Below the pieces are notes generated by a model. The model worked only from the letters and a program-made list of their open reading frames with translations. It was not told the origin of the DNA and did not search any database. A stretch of 23,200 nucleotides of DNA from Burkholderiales bacterium (GTDB lineage Bacteria; Pseudomonadota; Gammaproteobacteria; Burkholderiales; Burkholderiaceae_C), in contig SXSX01000121.1 in the NCBI GenBank assembly GCA_005793295.1, forward strand, positions 1 to 23,200, written 5' to 3'. A program made the position numbers and the translations under genes. Of this stretch, positions 1 to 7,303 are shown one piece after another. Within the stretch, counting starts at the first letter, position 1. Each line of letters begins with the position of its first letter.

Positions 1-1032
1 ACCACCAGTTCCGACCATCTCTACATTTACCCCAACGGCGTGAAACTTGATGACAGTATTGAAGCCGCTCGCGAAATTGGCATGCGCTTTGTCGCAACGC
101 GTGGGAGCATGAGCGTGGGGCAGTCGCTTGGCGGCTTGCCGCCAGACAACGTGGTTGAAAACGAAGCCTTTATTTTGAAAGACACCCAGCGCGTCATTGA
201 GAGCTACCACGATGCCCAACCGGGCGCCATGACCCAGGTGGCCGTTGCGCCTTGTTCACCGTTTAGCGTCAGCCGCGATCTGATGAAAACCTCAGCCGAG
301 TTAGCCCGCGCTTTGGGCGTTCGTCTGCACACCCATTTGGCGGAAAACGACCACGACATTGCCTACAGCTTAGAAAAATTCAACTGCACGCCGGCGCAAT
401 ACGCCCACGACCTCGGCTGGCTCGGCTCCGATGTGTGGCACGCCCACTGCGTGAAACTCGATGACGAAGGCATCAGCCTGTTTGCCGCCACCCGAACCGG
501 TGTTGCGCACTGCCCTTGCAGCAATATGCGCTTGGCCAGCGGGATCGCACCGATTCGCAAAATGCGCGATGCGGGCGTGCCAGTGGGATTGGGTGTGGAC
601 GGCAGCGCCAGCAATGACGCTGCCCATATGCTCAACGAAGCACGCCAAGCCATGCTGCTCGCGCGCTTGCGCAAATCCATGGAGGCACCCTTTGGTTGCG
701 ACACCGCACCGCTTGAGATGACCGCTCGCGACGCGTTGCATTTGGCGACCCGTGGTGGAGCGGAGGTCCTTGGGCGCAAAGACATCGGACAGATCAAAGT
801 AGGTATGTGCGCTGATCTGGCGCTATTTGACCTTCGAACACTTAACTTCGCAGGCGGCGCAGTTCACGACCCGGTGGGCAGTTTGATGCTGTGCGCCAGC
901 GCCAACGCGGCCTACACTATTGTTCATGGCAGAGTGGTCGTCAAGAACGGCCAACTCTGCACTGTCGATCTTGGTCCGCTGATTGAGCGCCATAACGCTT
1001 TTTCCAAAGCACTGGCAAACGCTGCATGTTGA
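1..1032 (+). CDS. 8-oxoguanine deaminase-type amidohydrolase, 3' part
   Basis: Metal-dependent amidohydrolase of the guanine / 8-oxoguanine / hydroxyatrazine deaminase group, which hydrolytically deaminates purine-like rings in the cytoplasm. The reading frame is open from base 1 (first residues TTSSDHLYIYP), so the gene begins outside the window; about 343 residues are visible and roughly the first quarter of a normal protein is missing. Family motifs seen are HTHLAEND (metal His), HAHCVKLDDEGI, and GVDGSASND with the catalytic Asp near the C-terminal part of the barrel. An internal GTG at 40 is not the start, because homologous-looking sequence continues upstream of it. The stop overlaps the next gene. 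With puuD at the other end of the window this suggests a purine-catabolism locus. The exact substrate (8-oxoguanine, guanine or other) is inferred. Confidence 0.85.
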   Translation, partial: TTSSDHLYIYPNGVKLDDSIEAAREIGMRFVATRGSMSVGQSLGGLPPDNVVENEAFILKDTQRVIESYHDAQPGAMTQVAVAPCSPFSVSRDLMKTSAELARALGVRLHTHLAENDHDIAYSLEKFNCTPAQYAHDLGWLGSDVWHAHCVKLDDEGISLFAATRTGVAHCPCSNMRLASGIAPIRKMRDAGVPVGLGVDGSASNDAAHMLNEARQAMLLARLRKSMEAPFGCDTAPLEMTARDALHLATRGGAEVLGRKDIGQIKVGMCADLALFDLRTLNFAGGAVHDPVGSLMLCASANAAYTIVHGRVVVKNGQLCTVDLGPLIERHNAFSKALANAAC

Positions 1033-1673
1033 CCCTCGACACCACGCTGACTTTTTTCGCAGCCTCCGTCATGTTGGCCTTGGTTCCCGGGCCTGACAAT
1101 GTCTTTGTGTTGTTACATTCGGCAACCCACGGTTGGCGCTCTGGCTTCTTGGTAGTACTGGGTTTGTGTACGGGTTTGCTGTTTCACACCGCAGCCGTTG
1201 CCTTAGGTTTGGCAGCGCTGATGGCGTCCTCAAGCATTGCGTTTACTGCGCTTACGCTCCTAGGGGCTTTGTACTTACTTTGGCTGGCATGGCAATCATG
1301 GCATGCGCCAGTTCACTCCTCCCATGCAACATCGTCATTGGATAACCCCGTGCCCGATTCCATCTTAAGTACACGCCAAACGTATTCCCGCGGTGTGTTG
1401 ATGAACATCACCAACCCAAAAGTTGCGATTTTCTTTTTGGCTTTTTTACCCCAATTTGTAGTTGCTAATCAAGGCGCTGTGGGACTGCAAATCCTTTTAC
1501 TTGGCGGCATTTTTATGGTCGCCACGCTGTTCACCTTTGGGGCCATCGCTTTTTTTGCTGGACGGTTCGGCCAAGTGTTTCAAAGTTCAACGTTCGCGCA
1601 GCGGAGTCTGAATCGGCTGGCGAGTTTGATTTTTTGCGCGTTGGCGATGCGCTTGCTCGTGACAAATTTGTAA
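1026..1673 (+). CDS. LysE/RhtB-family amino-acid or metabolite exporter
   Basis: Inner-membrane protein of 215 residues, the usual LysE/RhtB size, with about six hydrophobic segments. The N-terminal signature ALVPGPDNVFVL matches the family's PGPxxxxV motif, and the internal GVLMNITNPKVAIFFLAFLPQFV matches the NxxNPKxxxFFxxxxPQF motif that marks the family. The family exports amino acids or related small molecules by proton exchange; the substrate here cannot be told. The ATG lies inside the end of the preceding deaminase gene (7-base overlap), implying translational coupling and co-transcription with it. Confidence 0.88.
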   Translation: MLTLDTTLTFFAASVMLALVPGPDNVFVLLHSATHGWRSGFLVVLGLCTGLLFHTAAVALGLAALMASSSIAFTALTLLGALYLLWLAWQSWHAPVHSSHATSSLDNPVPDSILSTRQTYSRGVLMNITNPKVAIFFLAFLPQFVVANQGAVGLQILLLGGIFMVATLFTFGAIAFFAGRFGQVFQSSTFAQRSLNRLASLIFCALAMRLLVTNL

Positions 1674-1690
1674 TGTGTTCTGCACACCGC

Positions 1691-1735
1691 AAAGCCTAGG
1701 GTTAACCCGAGCCACAAGAGGGCGCTACAGGCTTT
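1691..1735 (+). terminator. Possible hairpin between LysE gene and desaturase gene
   Basis: AAAGCCT at 1691-1697 pairs perfectly with AGGCTTT at 1729-1735, and a perfect 10-base palindrome GGGTTAACCC (1699-1708) lies inside the loop. It sits just after the LysE gene stop. No T-tract follows, so it may be a weak or Rho-assisted terminator or a processing structure rather than a standard terminator. Confidence 0.25.
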
Positions 1736-1745
1736 AAAGTGCCTT

Positions 1746-2819
1746 ATGCGCCCCATTCTTTACTTCATCCCCTTCTTCTTCCTTCTTATCGCCATTGAAA
1801 TGTGGGTCGCCCACCGGCGAGGATTGAAGCTGTATCGTCTTCAAGACACGATCACCTCGCTCAACATCGGCATGGTGAGCCAATTCGTCAACACGGTTGG
1901 CGGCATCATCACCCTCGTGATGTATTCCATCATCGTGGACCGGTTTGGTGCTTTTACCTGGGATCTCAAAAATCCTTTGACCTGGATCACCGCCTTGGTG
2001 CTCTACGATTTTTTCTATTACTGGGTTCACCGCACCGGCCATGAGGTCAACATCCTTTGGGCGGCTCACGTGGTTCACCACAGCAGCGAAGAGTTCAACT
2101 TATCGACCGCGCTGCGCCAGTCATCAACAGGGTTTTACTTCCGTTGGGTTTTCTACATTCCCTTAGCCTTATTGGGTTTCCCTGTTCAGGTCTTTATCAT
2201 CGTTGGTTTGATTGATTTGGTCTACCAGTATTGGGTCCATACCCAACTGATTGGTCGCTTGGGATTTCTTGAATTGTTTTTAGTGACTCCGTCAAACCAC
2301 CGCGTTCACCACGGCCAAAACGACTACTGTATTGACAAAAACTACGGCGGAATTTTGAGCATCTGGGATCGCATGTTCGGCACCTACGCTGACGAGCGCG
2401 AAGATGAAAAACCCATATATGGCGTTCGTAAGCCCCTACAAAGTTGGAATCCTATCTGGGGCAACGTGCACCACTACGTCGCCATCTACAAACAAGCCCG
2501 CGCAACGCCGGGTTGGCGCAATAAATTGATGTGCTTTTTTGCAGGTCCGAGTTGGGTTCCGCCTGAGCAAGCGGCTCACACCGAGACGTTTGAACCCTCA
2601 AAATTCGTCCGCTTTTCTACCCCATCACCCCAGTGGATGAAAACGCTTGCCATCACCAGTTCGGTCATAGGGACTGCGCTGCTCGTTCACTTTTTGATCG
2701 TCCAAGCCAATCTCACTATGGGCCAGCGCATTGCGTACTCTGCCGCGGTGATGGTGAGCTACTTTTTGATCGGCCTCGCTTGGCTGCACCCCAAAGTTCT
2801 CAAGGCTGCCCATGAATAG
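1746..2819 (+). CDS. Sterol desaturase / fatty acid hydroxylase family membrane di-iron protein
   Basis: Integral membrane non-haem di-iron oxygenase of 357 residues. The three histidine boxes of the family are visible: HRTGH (residues 95-99), HVVHH (108-112) and HRVHH (185-189), set among hydrophobic helices. Members hydroxylate or desaturate C-H bonds of lipids or sterols, or cleave ether lipids; bacterial homologues are often of unknown substrate, so sterol chemistry is not implied. A C-terminal part after about residue 290 adds two further hydrophobic segments. No good Shine-Dalgarno precedes the ATG. The stop overlaps the start of the next small membrane protein by 8 bases, so the two are probably translated together and may act together. 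Confidence 0.85.
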   Translation: MRPILYFIPFFFLLIAIEMWVAHRRGLKLYRLQDTITSLNIGMVSQFVNTVGGIITLVMYSIIVDRFGAFTWDLKNPLTWITALVLYDFFYYWVHRTGHEVNILWAAHVVHHSSEEFNLSTALRQSSTGFYFRWVFYIPLALLGFPVQVFIIVGLIDLVYQYWVHTQLIGRLGFLELFLVTPSNHRVHHGQNDYCIDKNYGGILSIWDRMFGTYADEREDEKPIYGVRKPLQSWNPIWGNVHHYVAIYKQARATPGWRNKLMCFFAGPSWVPPEQAAHTETFEPSKFVRFSTPSPQWMKTLAITSSVIGTALLVHFLIVQANLTMGQRIAYSAAVMVSYFLIGLAWLHPKVLKAAHE

Positions 2820-3414
2820 CTTAGCAATTACTGACGGGCTTTTGCTTATCGTTACGGCTTACCTCGCGCTTCAACGCCATCTGCCTATTGCGCTTCGGTT
2901 GGCTTGCGGAGTCTTTGGCGTGGCTGCGCTGCTCGGTGTCTTGCGTTTTTCTGGCGTCTATCCACTGCCTAGCTGGCACCAGTTTGCTTCTATGCTGGGC
3001 GCGGCCAGCGCTTTTCCGCTGTTAGCCGTTGTTGTGTTGTGGCCGGAATCATTAGCAGCACGGAACACGCGCTTTGCTTGGATCGTGTTGTGTATCACCG
3101 CTGTCATTGGCGTGATCGTTGTCGGCGTTGGTCAAAAACGTATTTATAGCGACGCGTTAGCGCTTTTATCTCTCTTGGCGGTTTGTTTCACCTTGATTCG
3201 CGCTCGGCAGTGGCTTGGCGCCTTAGGCGGGTTATTGATGCTTGCAGCGTTGGTTTTGTTTGCTCTGAAAATTTCCGCAGGATCCCTTCTTGTTCCAGGC
3301 GACTTACTGCATATCGGCATGGCCGCAGGCCTTCTGTTACTGAGTTTCGTAAAGCCAACCGAAACGGTAATGGCTAGAAAAAACGACATTGACTCATTAA
3401 GTGTTGTTAATTGA
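2812..3414 (+). CDS. Hypothetical integral membrane protein
   Basis: 200 residues, almost entirely hydrophobic, with about six predicted membrane helices and no recognisable catalytic motif. The start ATG lies within the last codons of the desaturase-family gene (ATGAATAG overlap), which indicates translational coupling. The neighbour suggests a membrane-lipid or electron-transfer helper role, but that is inference only. I do not recognise the family. The coding frame is convincing because of the overlap and consistent hydrophobic periodicity. Confidence 0.7.
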   Translation: MNSLAITDGLLLIVTAYLALQRHLPIALRLACGVFGVAALLGVLRFSGVYPLPSWHQFASMLGAASAFPLLAVVVLWPESLAARNTRFAWIVLCITAVIGVIVVGVGQKRIYSDALALLSLLAVCFTLIRARQWLGALGGLLMLAALVLFALKISAGSLLVPGDLLHIGMAAGLLLLSFVKPTETVMARKNDIDSLSVVN

Positions 3415-3461
3415 CCAAAATAGGTCCCTGCCAACTAAAATTCCCCTTGTTTTCCTAAAAA

Positions 3462-3480
3462 GGTATAAACTATATATACC
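3462..3480. promoter_or_regulatory. Operator-like inverted repeat GGTATA-N7-TATACC
   Basis: GGTATA (3462-3467) and TATACC (3475-3480) form a perfect 6-base inverted repeat with a 7-base A/T-rich centre, 22 bases upstream of the ATG at 3503. A TTGTTT hexamer near 3448 could be the -35 element with the repeat overlapping the -10 region. The geometry suits a dimeric repressor site; no regulator can be assigned. Confidence 0.4.
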
Positions 3481-3502
3481 GTTTTAACAAAGGGGTAACA
3501 TC

Positions 3503-3634
3503 ATGAAACTGTTTACTTCACTACTGTCGAAGTTTTATCGGGCATTTTTTCACCACTATTCACTCCATGCCCCAGAGCATGTAGGTCCATTTGCGGGTTC
3601 GCTATTGCCGAGAAATGATTGGGACCATAAATAG
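3503..3634 (+). CDS. Possible small protein, 43 residues
   Basis: Open frame of 43 codons beginning MKLFTSLLSKFYRAFFHHYS and ending PRNDWDHK, too short for most gene finders. It has a strong Shine-Dalgarno (AAAGGGG, about 8 bases before the ATG) and an A/T-rich promoter-like region with an operator-like inverted repeat upstream. The N-terminus is amphipathic with aromatic residues and a His pair; there is no signal peptide or full membrane span. I do not recognise it. It lies in the chromosomal flank immediately left of the duplicated puuD end and would converge with that gene. The RBS and layout support expression; comparison with related genomes would decide. Confidence 0.5.
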   Translation: MKLFTSLLSKFYRAFFHHYSLHAPEHVGPFAGSLLPRNDWDHK

Positions 3635-3655
3635 CCCATTGAAACTTACGTTTTA

Positions 3656-3910
3656 TTAATCCGTCTTTGCCCCGCCCTCAAACCACTGCTTGATCACTTC
3701 CCGTTCCGCATCGGTAATTTGGGTCGCGTTGTTCATGGGCATGATGCGCGTAACGACCGCTTGTTGATACACAGCTTGCGCATGCAGGGCGAGATTTGGG
3801 GGTGAATCTAGGCGAACGTTTTTCATCTGCACCTGCTCGCCATGGCATTGGTAGCAGCGCTGCGACAAGATGGGTTGAAGCGTTGCGTAGTTGGGTACTG
3901 CGGTCACGCT
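3656..3910 (-). pseudogene. Truncated puuD 3' end (cytochrome c domain fragment)
   Basis: Encodes the last 84-85 residues of the urate hydroxylase PuuD, including the CYQCH haem motif and the peptide end FEGGAKTD, with an amino-acid sequence identical to that of the intact-looking copy at 22302. No membrane domain, signal peptide or Shine-Dalgarno precedes it; the GTG at 3907 is a Val codon of the parent gene, not a credible start. It is best read as the displaced end of the ancestral gene, left next to its original chromosomal neighbours when the sulfur locus was inserted. The absence of any amino-acid change argues that the separation is recent. Confidence 0.88.
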
Positions 3911-3911
3911 T
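3656..3911 (-). repeat. Direct repeat, left copy (duplicated 3' end of puuD)
   Basis: 256 bp that align without gaps to 22302-22557 with nine mismatches (at 3701, 3704, 3710, 3713, 3722, 3725, 3773, 3863, 3896). Similarity begins exactly at the stop codon and ends abruptly at 3911. All mismatches fall at third codon positions of the puuD frame. Together with the right copy it brackets the sulfur-oxidation locus. Confidence 0.95.
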
Positions 3912-4131
3912 GATGACTGAGACTGAACTTAGTGCTTATCAAAGCAAAATGCGTTCATTGAAAACAAGCAAAGAAAAAGAGGCTTATAGCTTGGAGCATC
4001 ACGCCTTGATGCAACAGCGTGCAACTGAAAAGGGAATTACTCTACCTGGTACACCGACTGGCCCAGGCCCTGCATCGCAGGGGAATTCAGCAGGTGGAGG
4101 CGCAAAAGGGAAAGGTCCTGCAGGCAAGTAG
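3912..4131 (+). pseudogene. 3' remnant of a small charged protein gene cut at the island junction
   Basis: From the repeat boundary onward the plus-strand frame reads LMTETELSAYQSKMRSLKT and continues with EHHALMQQRATEKGITLP and a Gly/Pro-rich tail ending KGKGPAGK. This resembles the C-terminal half of small proteobacterial proteins with an LMTxxExxxYxxKM pattern and a low-complexity tail (recalled, not searched). The open frame extends upstream to 3796, but those codons are antisense to the puuD fragment, so they are a chance fusion. An ATG at 3913 has no Shine-Dalgarno of its own. The upstream half of the gene is missing, which marks the left edge of the island. A hairpin follows at 4151. 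Confidence 0.65.
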
Positions 4132-4150
4132 TCATCATTGAAGATGTTTC

Positions 4151-4178
4151 AAAGGTGGAGTCACGAGATGCCACCTTT
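4151..4178. terminator. Bidirectional hairpin between convergent genes
   Basis: AAAGGTGG (4151-4158) and CCACCTTT (4171-4178) form a perfect 8-bp stem with a 12-base loop. It lies between the plus-strand remnant ending at 4131 and the minus-strand methyltransferase ending at 4193, the expected place for a shared terminator. The U-tract is short on both strands. Confidence 0.5.
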
Positions 4179-4192
4179 ACACTGACCCACAG

Positions 4193-4813
4193 CTAAACTT
4201 TTTTTTGCCCAACAAACCCGACCAAGGCTGACATGCCGCTGTGACCAGCGCCCTCATCAACTTCTTGCGTGTAAGTCCGGATGTCTAAAACCTTGTAACC
4301 AGGAAACGAAATAAGTAACAGTTGCTCGTCGTATAAGTTTTCAAGAACGCCAGGGCCACCCGTTTTAAAATTCAATTGCTCTTTGCCATAGCCCTGAATA
4401 ATCAAAGTGCCTCCAGCTTTGAGTGATGTGTGCAATTTTTCAAACAATTCGCGCCGTGGGCCAGGGTCAGCAAACTGAAAAAAGATGCCCGCAATGGTGT
4501 CGTAGTAATTAGGCTTCCAGTCAAAACTCTCCCAATCACTGCATTTGAAATGAACATTGACTACATGCTTGGCAGCCAGTTTTTCCGCTTTAGCCATTGC
4601 AACATCAGAGAAGTCAAAAGCATCGACTTCGAAACCTTGCGAGGCCAACCAGACGCTATTGCGTCCCTCGCCATCTGCAATGCACAGCGTCCTGCCCTTG
4701 CACAGAAGCGGAGTTTTTTCAGCCAAATAGGCATTAGGTCGCTCGCCAAAAAGATAGCTTTCCGTTGAAAACCGCTCATTCCATCGGACTAAGGGATTGG
4801 TGAAGTTTGTCAT
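4193..4813 (-). CDS. Class I SAM-dependent methyltransferase (TehB-like)
   Basis: Cytoplasmic Rossmann-fold methyltransferase of 206 residues. Seen in it: an N-terminal WNERFSTESYLFGERPNAYL pattern typical of TehB/thiol-methyltransferase-like proteins; motif I as ADGEGRNSVWLA (residues 46-57), a variant of the usual DxGxGxG; the acidic ribose-binding VDAFDFSD; and a LKAGGTLIIQGYG post-motif. The frame extends to a TTG at 4858, but the ATG at 4813 (MTNFTNPLVRW) matches the family start better. It is the last gene of the long minus-strand run and follows two rhodaneses by 57 bases. The substrate is unknown; S-methylation of sulfide or small thiols would fit the context but is inference. Confidence 0.8.
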   Translation of the reverse strand: MTNFTNPLVRWNERFSTESYLFGERPNAYLAEKTPLLCKGRTLCIADGEGRNSVWLASQGFEVDAFDFSDVAMAKAEKLAAKHVVNVHFKCSDWESFDWKPNYYDTIAGIFFQFADPGPRRELFEKLHTSLKAGGTLIIQGYGKEQLNFKTGGPGVLENLYDEQLLLISFPGYKVLDIRTYTQEVDEGAGHSGMSALVGFVGQKKV

Positions 4814-4870
4814 GGTGTTGGATACAGATGTGGCGTCGACTAGGTATTTCAACCTCAATGCGCCAAGCGA

Positions 4871-5227
4871 CTAATCCAGTAACTTGCTCCATCTGCCTAC
4901 GTTGTAGACCTGCTGGTAACCATTTTTCATGAGCAATAGCTTGGCCAATCCGCTACGGGTTCCGCTTGCACAGCACAGGACCACTGGAGATGACTTGGGT
5001 ATTTCAGTTAGTCGACTGCCCAGTTCCGACAATGGGATGTTGACTGTTCCGGGTGCACTTTCAGTTGCAAATTCTCCTGTCGACCGCACATCCACCAGCA
5101 GCGCACCTTTAATTTTCAATTCGGGCAGCATGGCAACTACGCGCCTGGAATTCCACCACTTGTAACCGAACCAAGCTGCCAAGGCTAAAAGCGGCCAGTA
5201 TTGCTCTAAAAATTGGTTTGAATTCAT
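4871..5227 (-). CDS. Membrane-anchored rhodanese-domain protein
   Basis: 118 residues: an N-terminal membrane segment (about residues 10-24, WPLLALAAWFGYKWW) followed by a single compact rhodanese domain. The CH2A-like segment is LLVDVRSTGEFATESAPGTVNIP, and the active loop CASGTRS at 86-92 carries the catalytic Cys that forms a persulfide. Single-domain rhodaneses move sulfane sulfur from thiosulfate or protein persulfides to an acceptor. The membrane anchor suggests it works at the inner membrane, with the domain probably cytoplasmic. The start lies 9 bases after the stop of the upstream rhodanese, so the pair is co-transcribed. A role in passing sulfur from the Sox side is inferred. Confidence 0.88.
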   Translation of the reverse strand: MNSNQFLEQYWPLLALAAWFGYKWWNSRRVVAMLPELKIKGALLVDVRSTGEFATESAPGTVNIPLSELGSRLTEIPKSSPVVLCCASGTRSGLAKLLLMKNGYQQVYNVGRWSKLLD

Positions 5228-5236
5228 ATGATGTGT

Positions 5237-5617
5237 TCATTCAAAGGTTGGTAAGGTAGGTTTTGCCGTCGGTTTACCCGCTGCAACCCAGGAATCAAAA
5301 CCTCCAGCAATTGAACTTACTTTGAGGTAGCCCATGGATTGCAATTGCACAGCAGCCAAGGCCGCGCGCCCACTGGTTTTGCAATAAAGAACAATGTTCA
5401 AGTCACGGGCGCCAAGTTCCGGGCTTGCGCTCATCTTGAACTCCAGCAGACCGCGAGACATGTGAACCGCGCCAGGCAGGTGGCCTGCTTTGTATTCATC
5501 TGCTTCGCGAACGTCGATTAGCAGGTCTGCGCCGCGAACAGCATCTTCGGCTTTGTCAATGGTAATTTCATGGGTTGTGGCTTTGGCTTGTACCACGAGG
5601 TCATATGCAGTTTTCAT
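5237..5617 (-). CDS. Soluble single-domain rhodanese
   Basis: 126 residues if started at MKTAYDLV (5617), the usual start for this rhodanese group. An upstream ATG at 5683 has an AGGA element 4-5 bases before it and would add 22 basic residues, so the longer form cannot be excluded. The domain shows LLIDVREADEYKAGHLPGAV, and the active Cys is in YCKTSGRAA (C79). No signal peptide in the shorter form, hence a cytoplasmic persulfide carrier or sulfurtransferase. It lies between a DUF4395 membrane protein and a second, membrane-anchored rhodanese on the same strand, suggesting a sulfur relay across or near the inner membrane. That role is inferred from position. Confidence 0.85.
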   Translation of the reverse strand: MKTAYDLVVQAKATTHEITIDKAEDAVRGADLLIDVREADEYKAGHLPGAVHMSRGLLEFKMSASPELGARDLNIVLYCKTSGRAALAAVQLQSMGYLKVSSIAGGFDSWVAAGKPTAKPTLPTFE

Positions 5618-5803
5618 GGTTTTTTTCTTGAGTAAGGCTATCAATGATTCTTTTTTTCGACTACGGACAATTAATCCATTCATTTCATCCTGAGAACTTA
5701 TCCATCCGTACTTTTATCATCGTTCACCACAAAACCCACCAGGACCCCCTGCAACCGACGCTGCAGACTCTTGTTAACAGTGAGTCAAGCTGAGGGACAC
5801 TTT

Positions 5804-6553
5804 TTATTGGCATCCGTTGTGCAATTTCCATTGTTGCTCATGACCGATTTTCTTTGCAAATTCTGGAACTTTGCATCGCTCGACTTCCGCTGGATCTTGG
5901 GGTGTTGCGGGCGCGCTGATTTGCGCAGTCGGGAGAGTTGCCGTGGGATGGGAATAGACCCAGATTGCTACATTGACGATCGCGACCAAAAACACAATAA
6001 AAACCAAGCCCTGTAGCCAAGAACCGCCTGCCCCGGGGGCTGGGTTGTAGCTGCACACATTGCCAGGGCAAAGTTCCACCTCGTTTTTGCTAAACATGTC
6101 ATAAAGCTTGCAACCTATGCAAATGCCAAACGACGATTCAAAGAAAAGCAAAAGCAGGCATGTGCCACACACCAGCATGTTGATCGGGCCAATCACACCT
6201 TTGATGACTATCAAGTACATCATCAACAAGGCCAGTGTGAATCCAATAGCCCATGCAAATCGTTTTTGTGGAGCGCCCACATACTGTGGTTCTTGTCCCC
6301 GAACGATCCATTGACCCAGTATCAAACTGGGTGAAAACTTGGGATTGACGAATATCCGTAGAGTGAAATCAATCAAAAAAGCAACGACAAATACACGCGT
6401 TGGTTGAAAATTTCCCAGCAACATCGCGTTCATAAACGTGACTATCGCAAAGAAAAACAGGATGCCAGCGGCGGCTCTGACAGCCCGCTCATTCAGGACG
6501 GCTACGCTGTAACCTGGAATATGTTCGCCGAATTGAAATAATGCTTTTGACAT
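5804..6553 (-). CDS. DUF4395 membrane protein with Cys-containing C-terminal extension
   Basis: 249 residues starting at MSKALFQFGEHIPGY; AGAGGC six bases upstream of the ATG at 6553 supports this start over the longer frame to 6601. It has about four or five membrane helices and the DUF4395 hallmarks: a conserved N-terminal LNERAVRAAAG, an NPKFSPS loop and CIGC (145-148) after a helix. A second Cys pair (C162, C167, in ELCPGNVC) follows. After another membrane helix comes a C-terminal tail with C227 and a penultimate C248. DUF4395 proteins are often found next to rhodaneses and thioredoxin-like proteins in sulfur metabolism, but their biochemistry is not established. The paired cysteines suggest thiol/persulfide transfer across the membrane, which is inference. 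Confidence 0.8.
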   Translation of the reverse strand: MSKALFQFGEHIPGYSVAVLNERAVRAAAGILFFFAIVTFMNAMLLGNFQPTRVFVVAFLIDFTLRIFVNPKFSPSLILGQWIVRGQEPQYVGAPQKRFAWAIGFTLALLMMYLIVIKGVIGPINMLVCGTCLLLLFFESSFGICIGCKLYDMFSKNEVELCPGNVCSYNPAPGAGGSWLQGLVFIVFLVAIVNVAIWVYSHPTATLPTAQISAPATPQDPAEVERCKVPEFAKKIGHEQQWKLHNGCQ

Positions 6554-6668
6554 TGAAGCCTCTGAATAATGAACGCCTATTGTCATGCGCAAATCACACA
6601 TACCCGATGACTTAAATCAAGGGCGTGGCAATTTACCTCTCATTCAATCCTGATGCAACACGACGACT

Positions 6669-7289
6669 CTAAATCGCATACGCCTTACACCAGCAATATA
6701 GAAACTGCTGGCGCGTGCCCATCGGCGTATTGTGTTCGGATTTCTCACTGCCCATGAGTTGAAAGCCTGCACCAAATTCATGGTGCAGAGTTTGATCGTC
6801 GTAGCGCACCACGTCGAGCCCGCTGCACTTCAGCGGGCCGTCTGGTCCAAAAGTTGCCATCAAAACATGGCCTCCTGGCTTGACAGAACGTTTAACCAAG
6901 TCCACATAAGCCTGTCGGGCCACTGGCTCCGTCAGAAAATGAAACACTGCTCTGTCGTGCCATAAATCGAAATGTTTTTCTCCAAAGTCGTATTGCGTAA
7001 TATCTCCAACATGCCAATTGACTTGCTGCGCCTGCTGCCCAAGGCGCTTGCGTGTGAAGTCAATGGCCGTACGAGAGATATCAAGAACCGACACATCGAG
7101 GTAGTGCTGCTGTAACAAATCATCGACCAAGGTGGATTCGCCTCCACCCACATCGATGATGGATGCCGTTGGATCAGGACATAGCTTTTGAATCAGCCGC
7201 AGGGACTCGCCGAGATGGGGTGCATACCAACTGACGCTGTCGAATGGCTTGTTTTGGTAGACTTTTTCCCAATGGTCAGATGTTTGCAT
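6669..7289 (-). CDS. Class I SAM-dependent methyltransferase
   Basis: 206 residues from the ATG at 7289 (MQTSDHWEKVYQ). A TTG at 7307 overlapping the soxB stop is a less likely start. Family signs are HWEKVYQNKPFDSVSWYAPH at the N-terminus, motif I IIDVGGGES (44-52), the acidic VSVLDIS, and the motif II/III region FDLWHDRAVFHFL. This group of small methyltransferases is widespread and of unassigned substrate. The ATG is 14 bases after soxB on the same strand, so it is very likely in the sox transcript. It differs in sequence from the methyltransferase at 4193, so the two are not recent duplicates. Confidence 0.82.
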   Translation of the reverse strand: MQTSDHWEKVYQNKPFDSVSWYAPHLGESLRLIQKLCPDPTASIIDVGGGESTLVDDLLQQHYLDVSVLDISRTAIDFTRKRLGQQAQQVNWHVGDITQYDFGEKHFDLWHDRAVFHFLTEPVARQAYVDLVKRSVKPGGHVLMATFGPDGPLKCSGLDVVRYDDQTLHHEFGAGFQLMGSEKSEHNTPMGTRQQFLYCWCKAYAI

Positions 7290-7303
7290 GGCGCGACTAC
7301 TCG

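Noticed and set aside
1746..2819. True sterol biosynthesis gene
   Set aside because: The histidine boxes only define the superfamily; no other sterol gene is present, so the substrate is left open.
3796..3912. N-terminal third of a plus-strand 111-codon open frame
   Set aside because: These codons are antisense to the puuD fragment; only the part after 3912 resembles a protein. It is a chance read-through at a junction.
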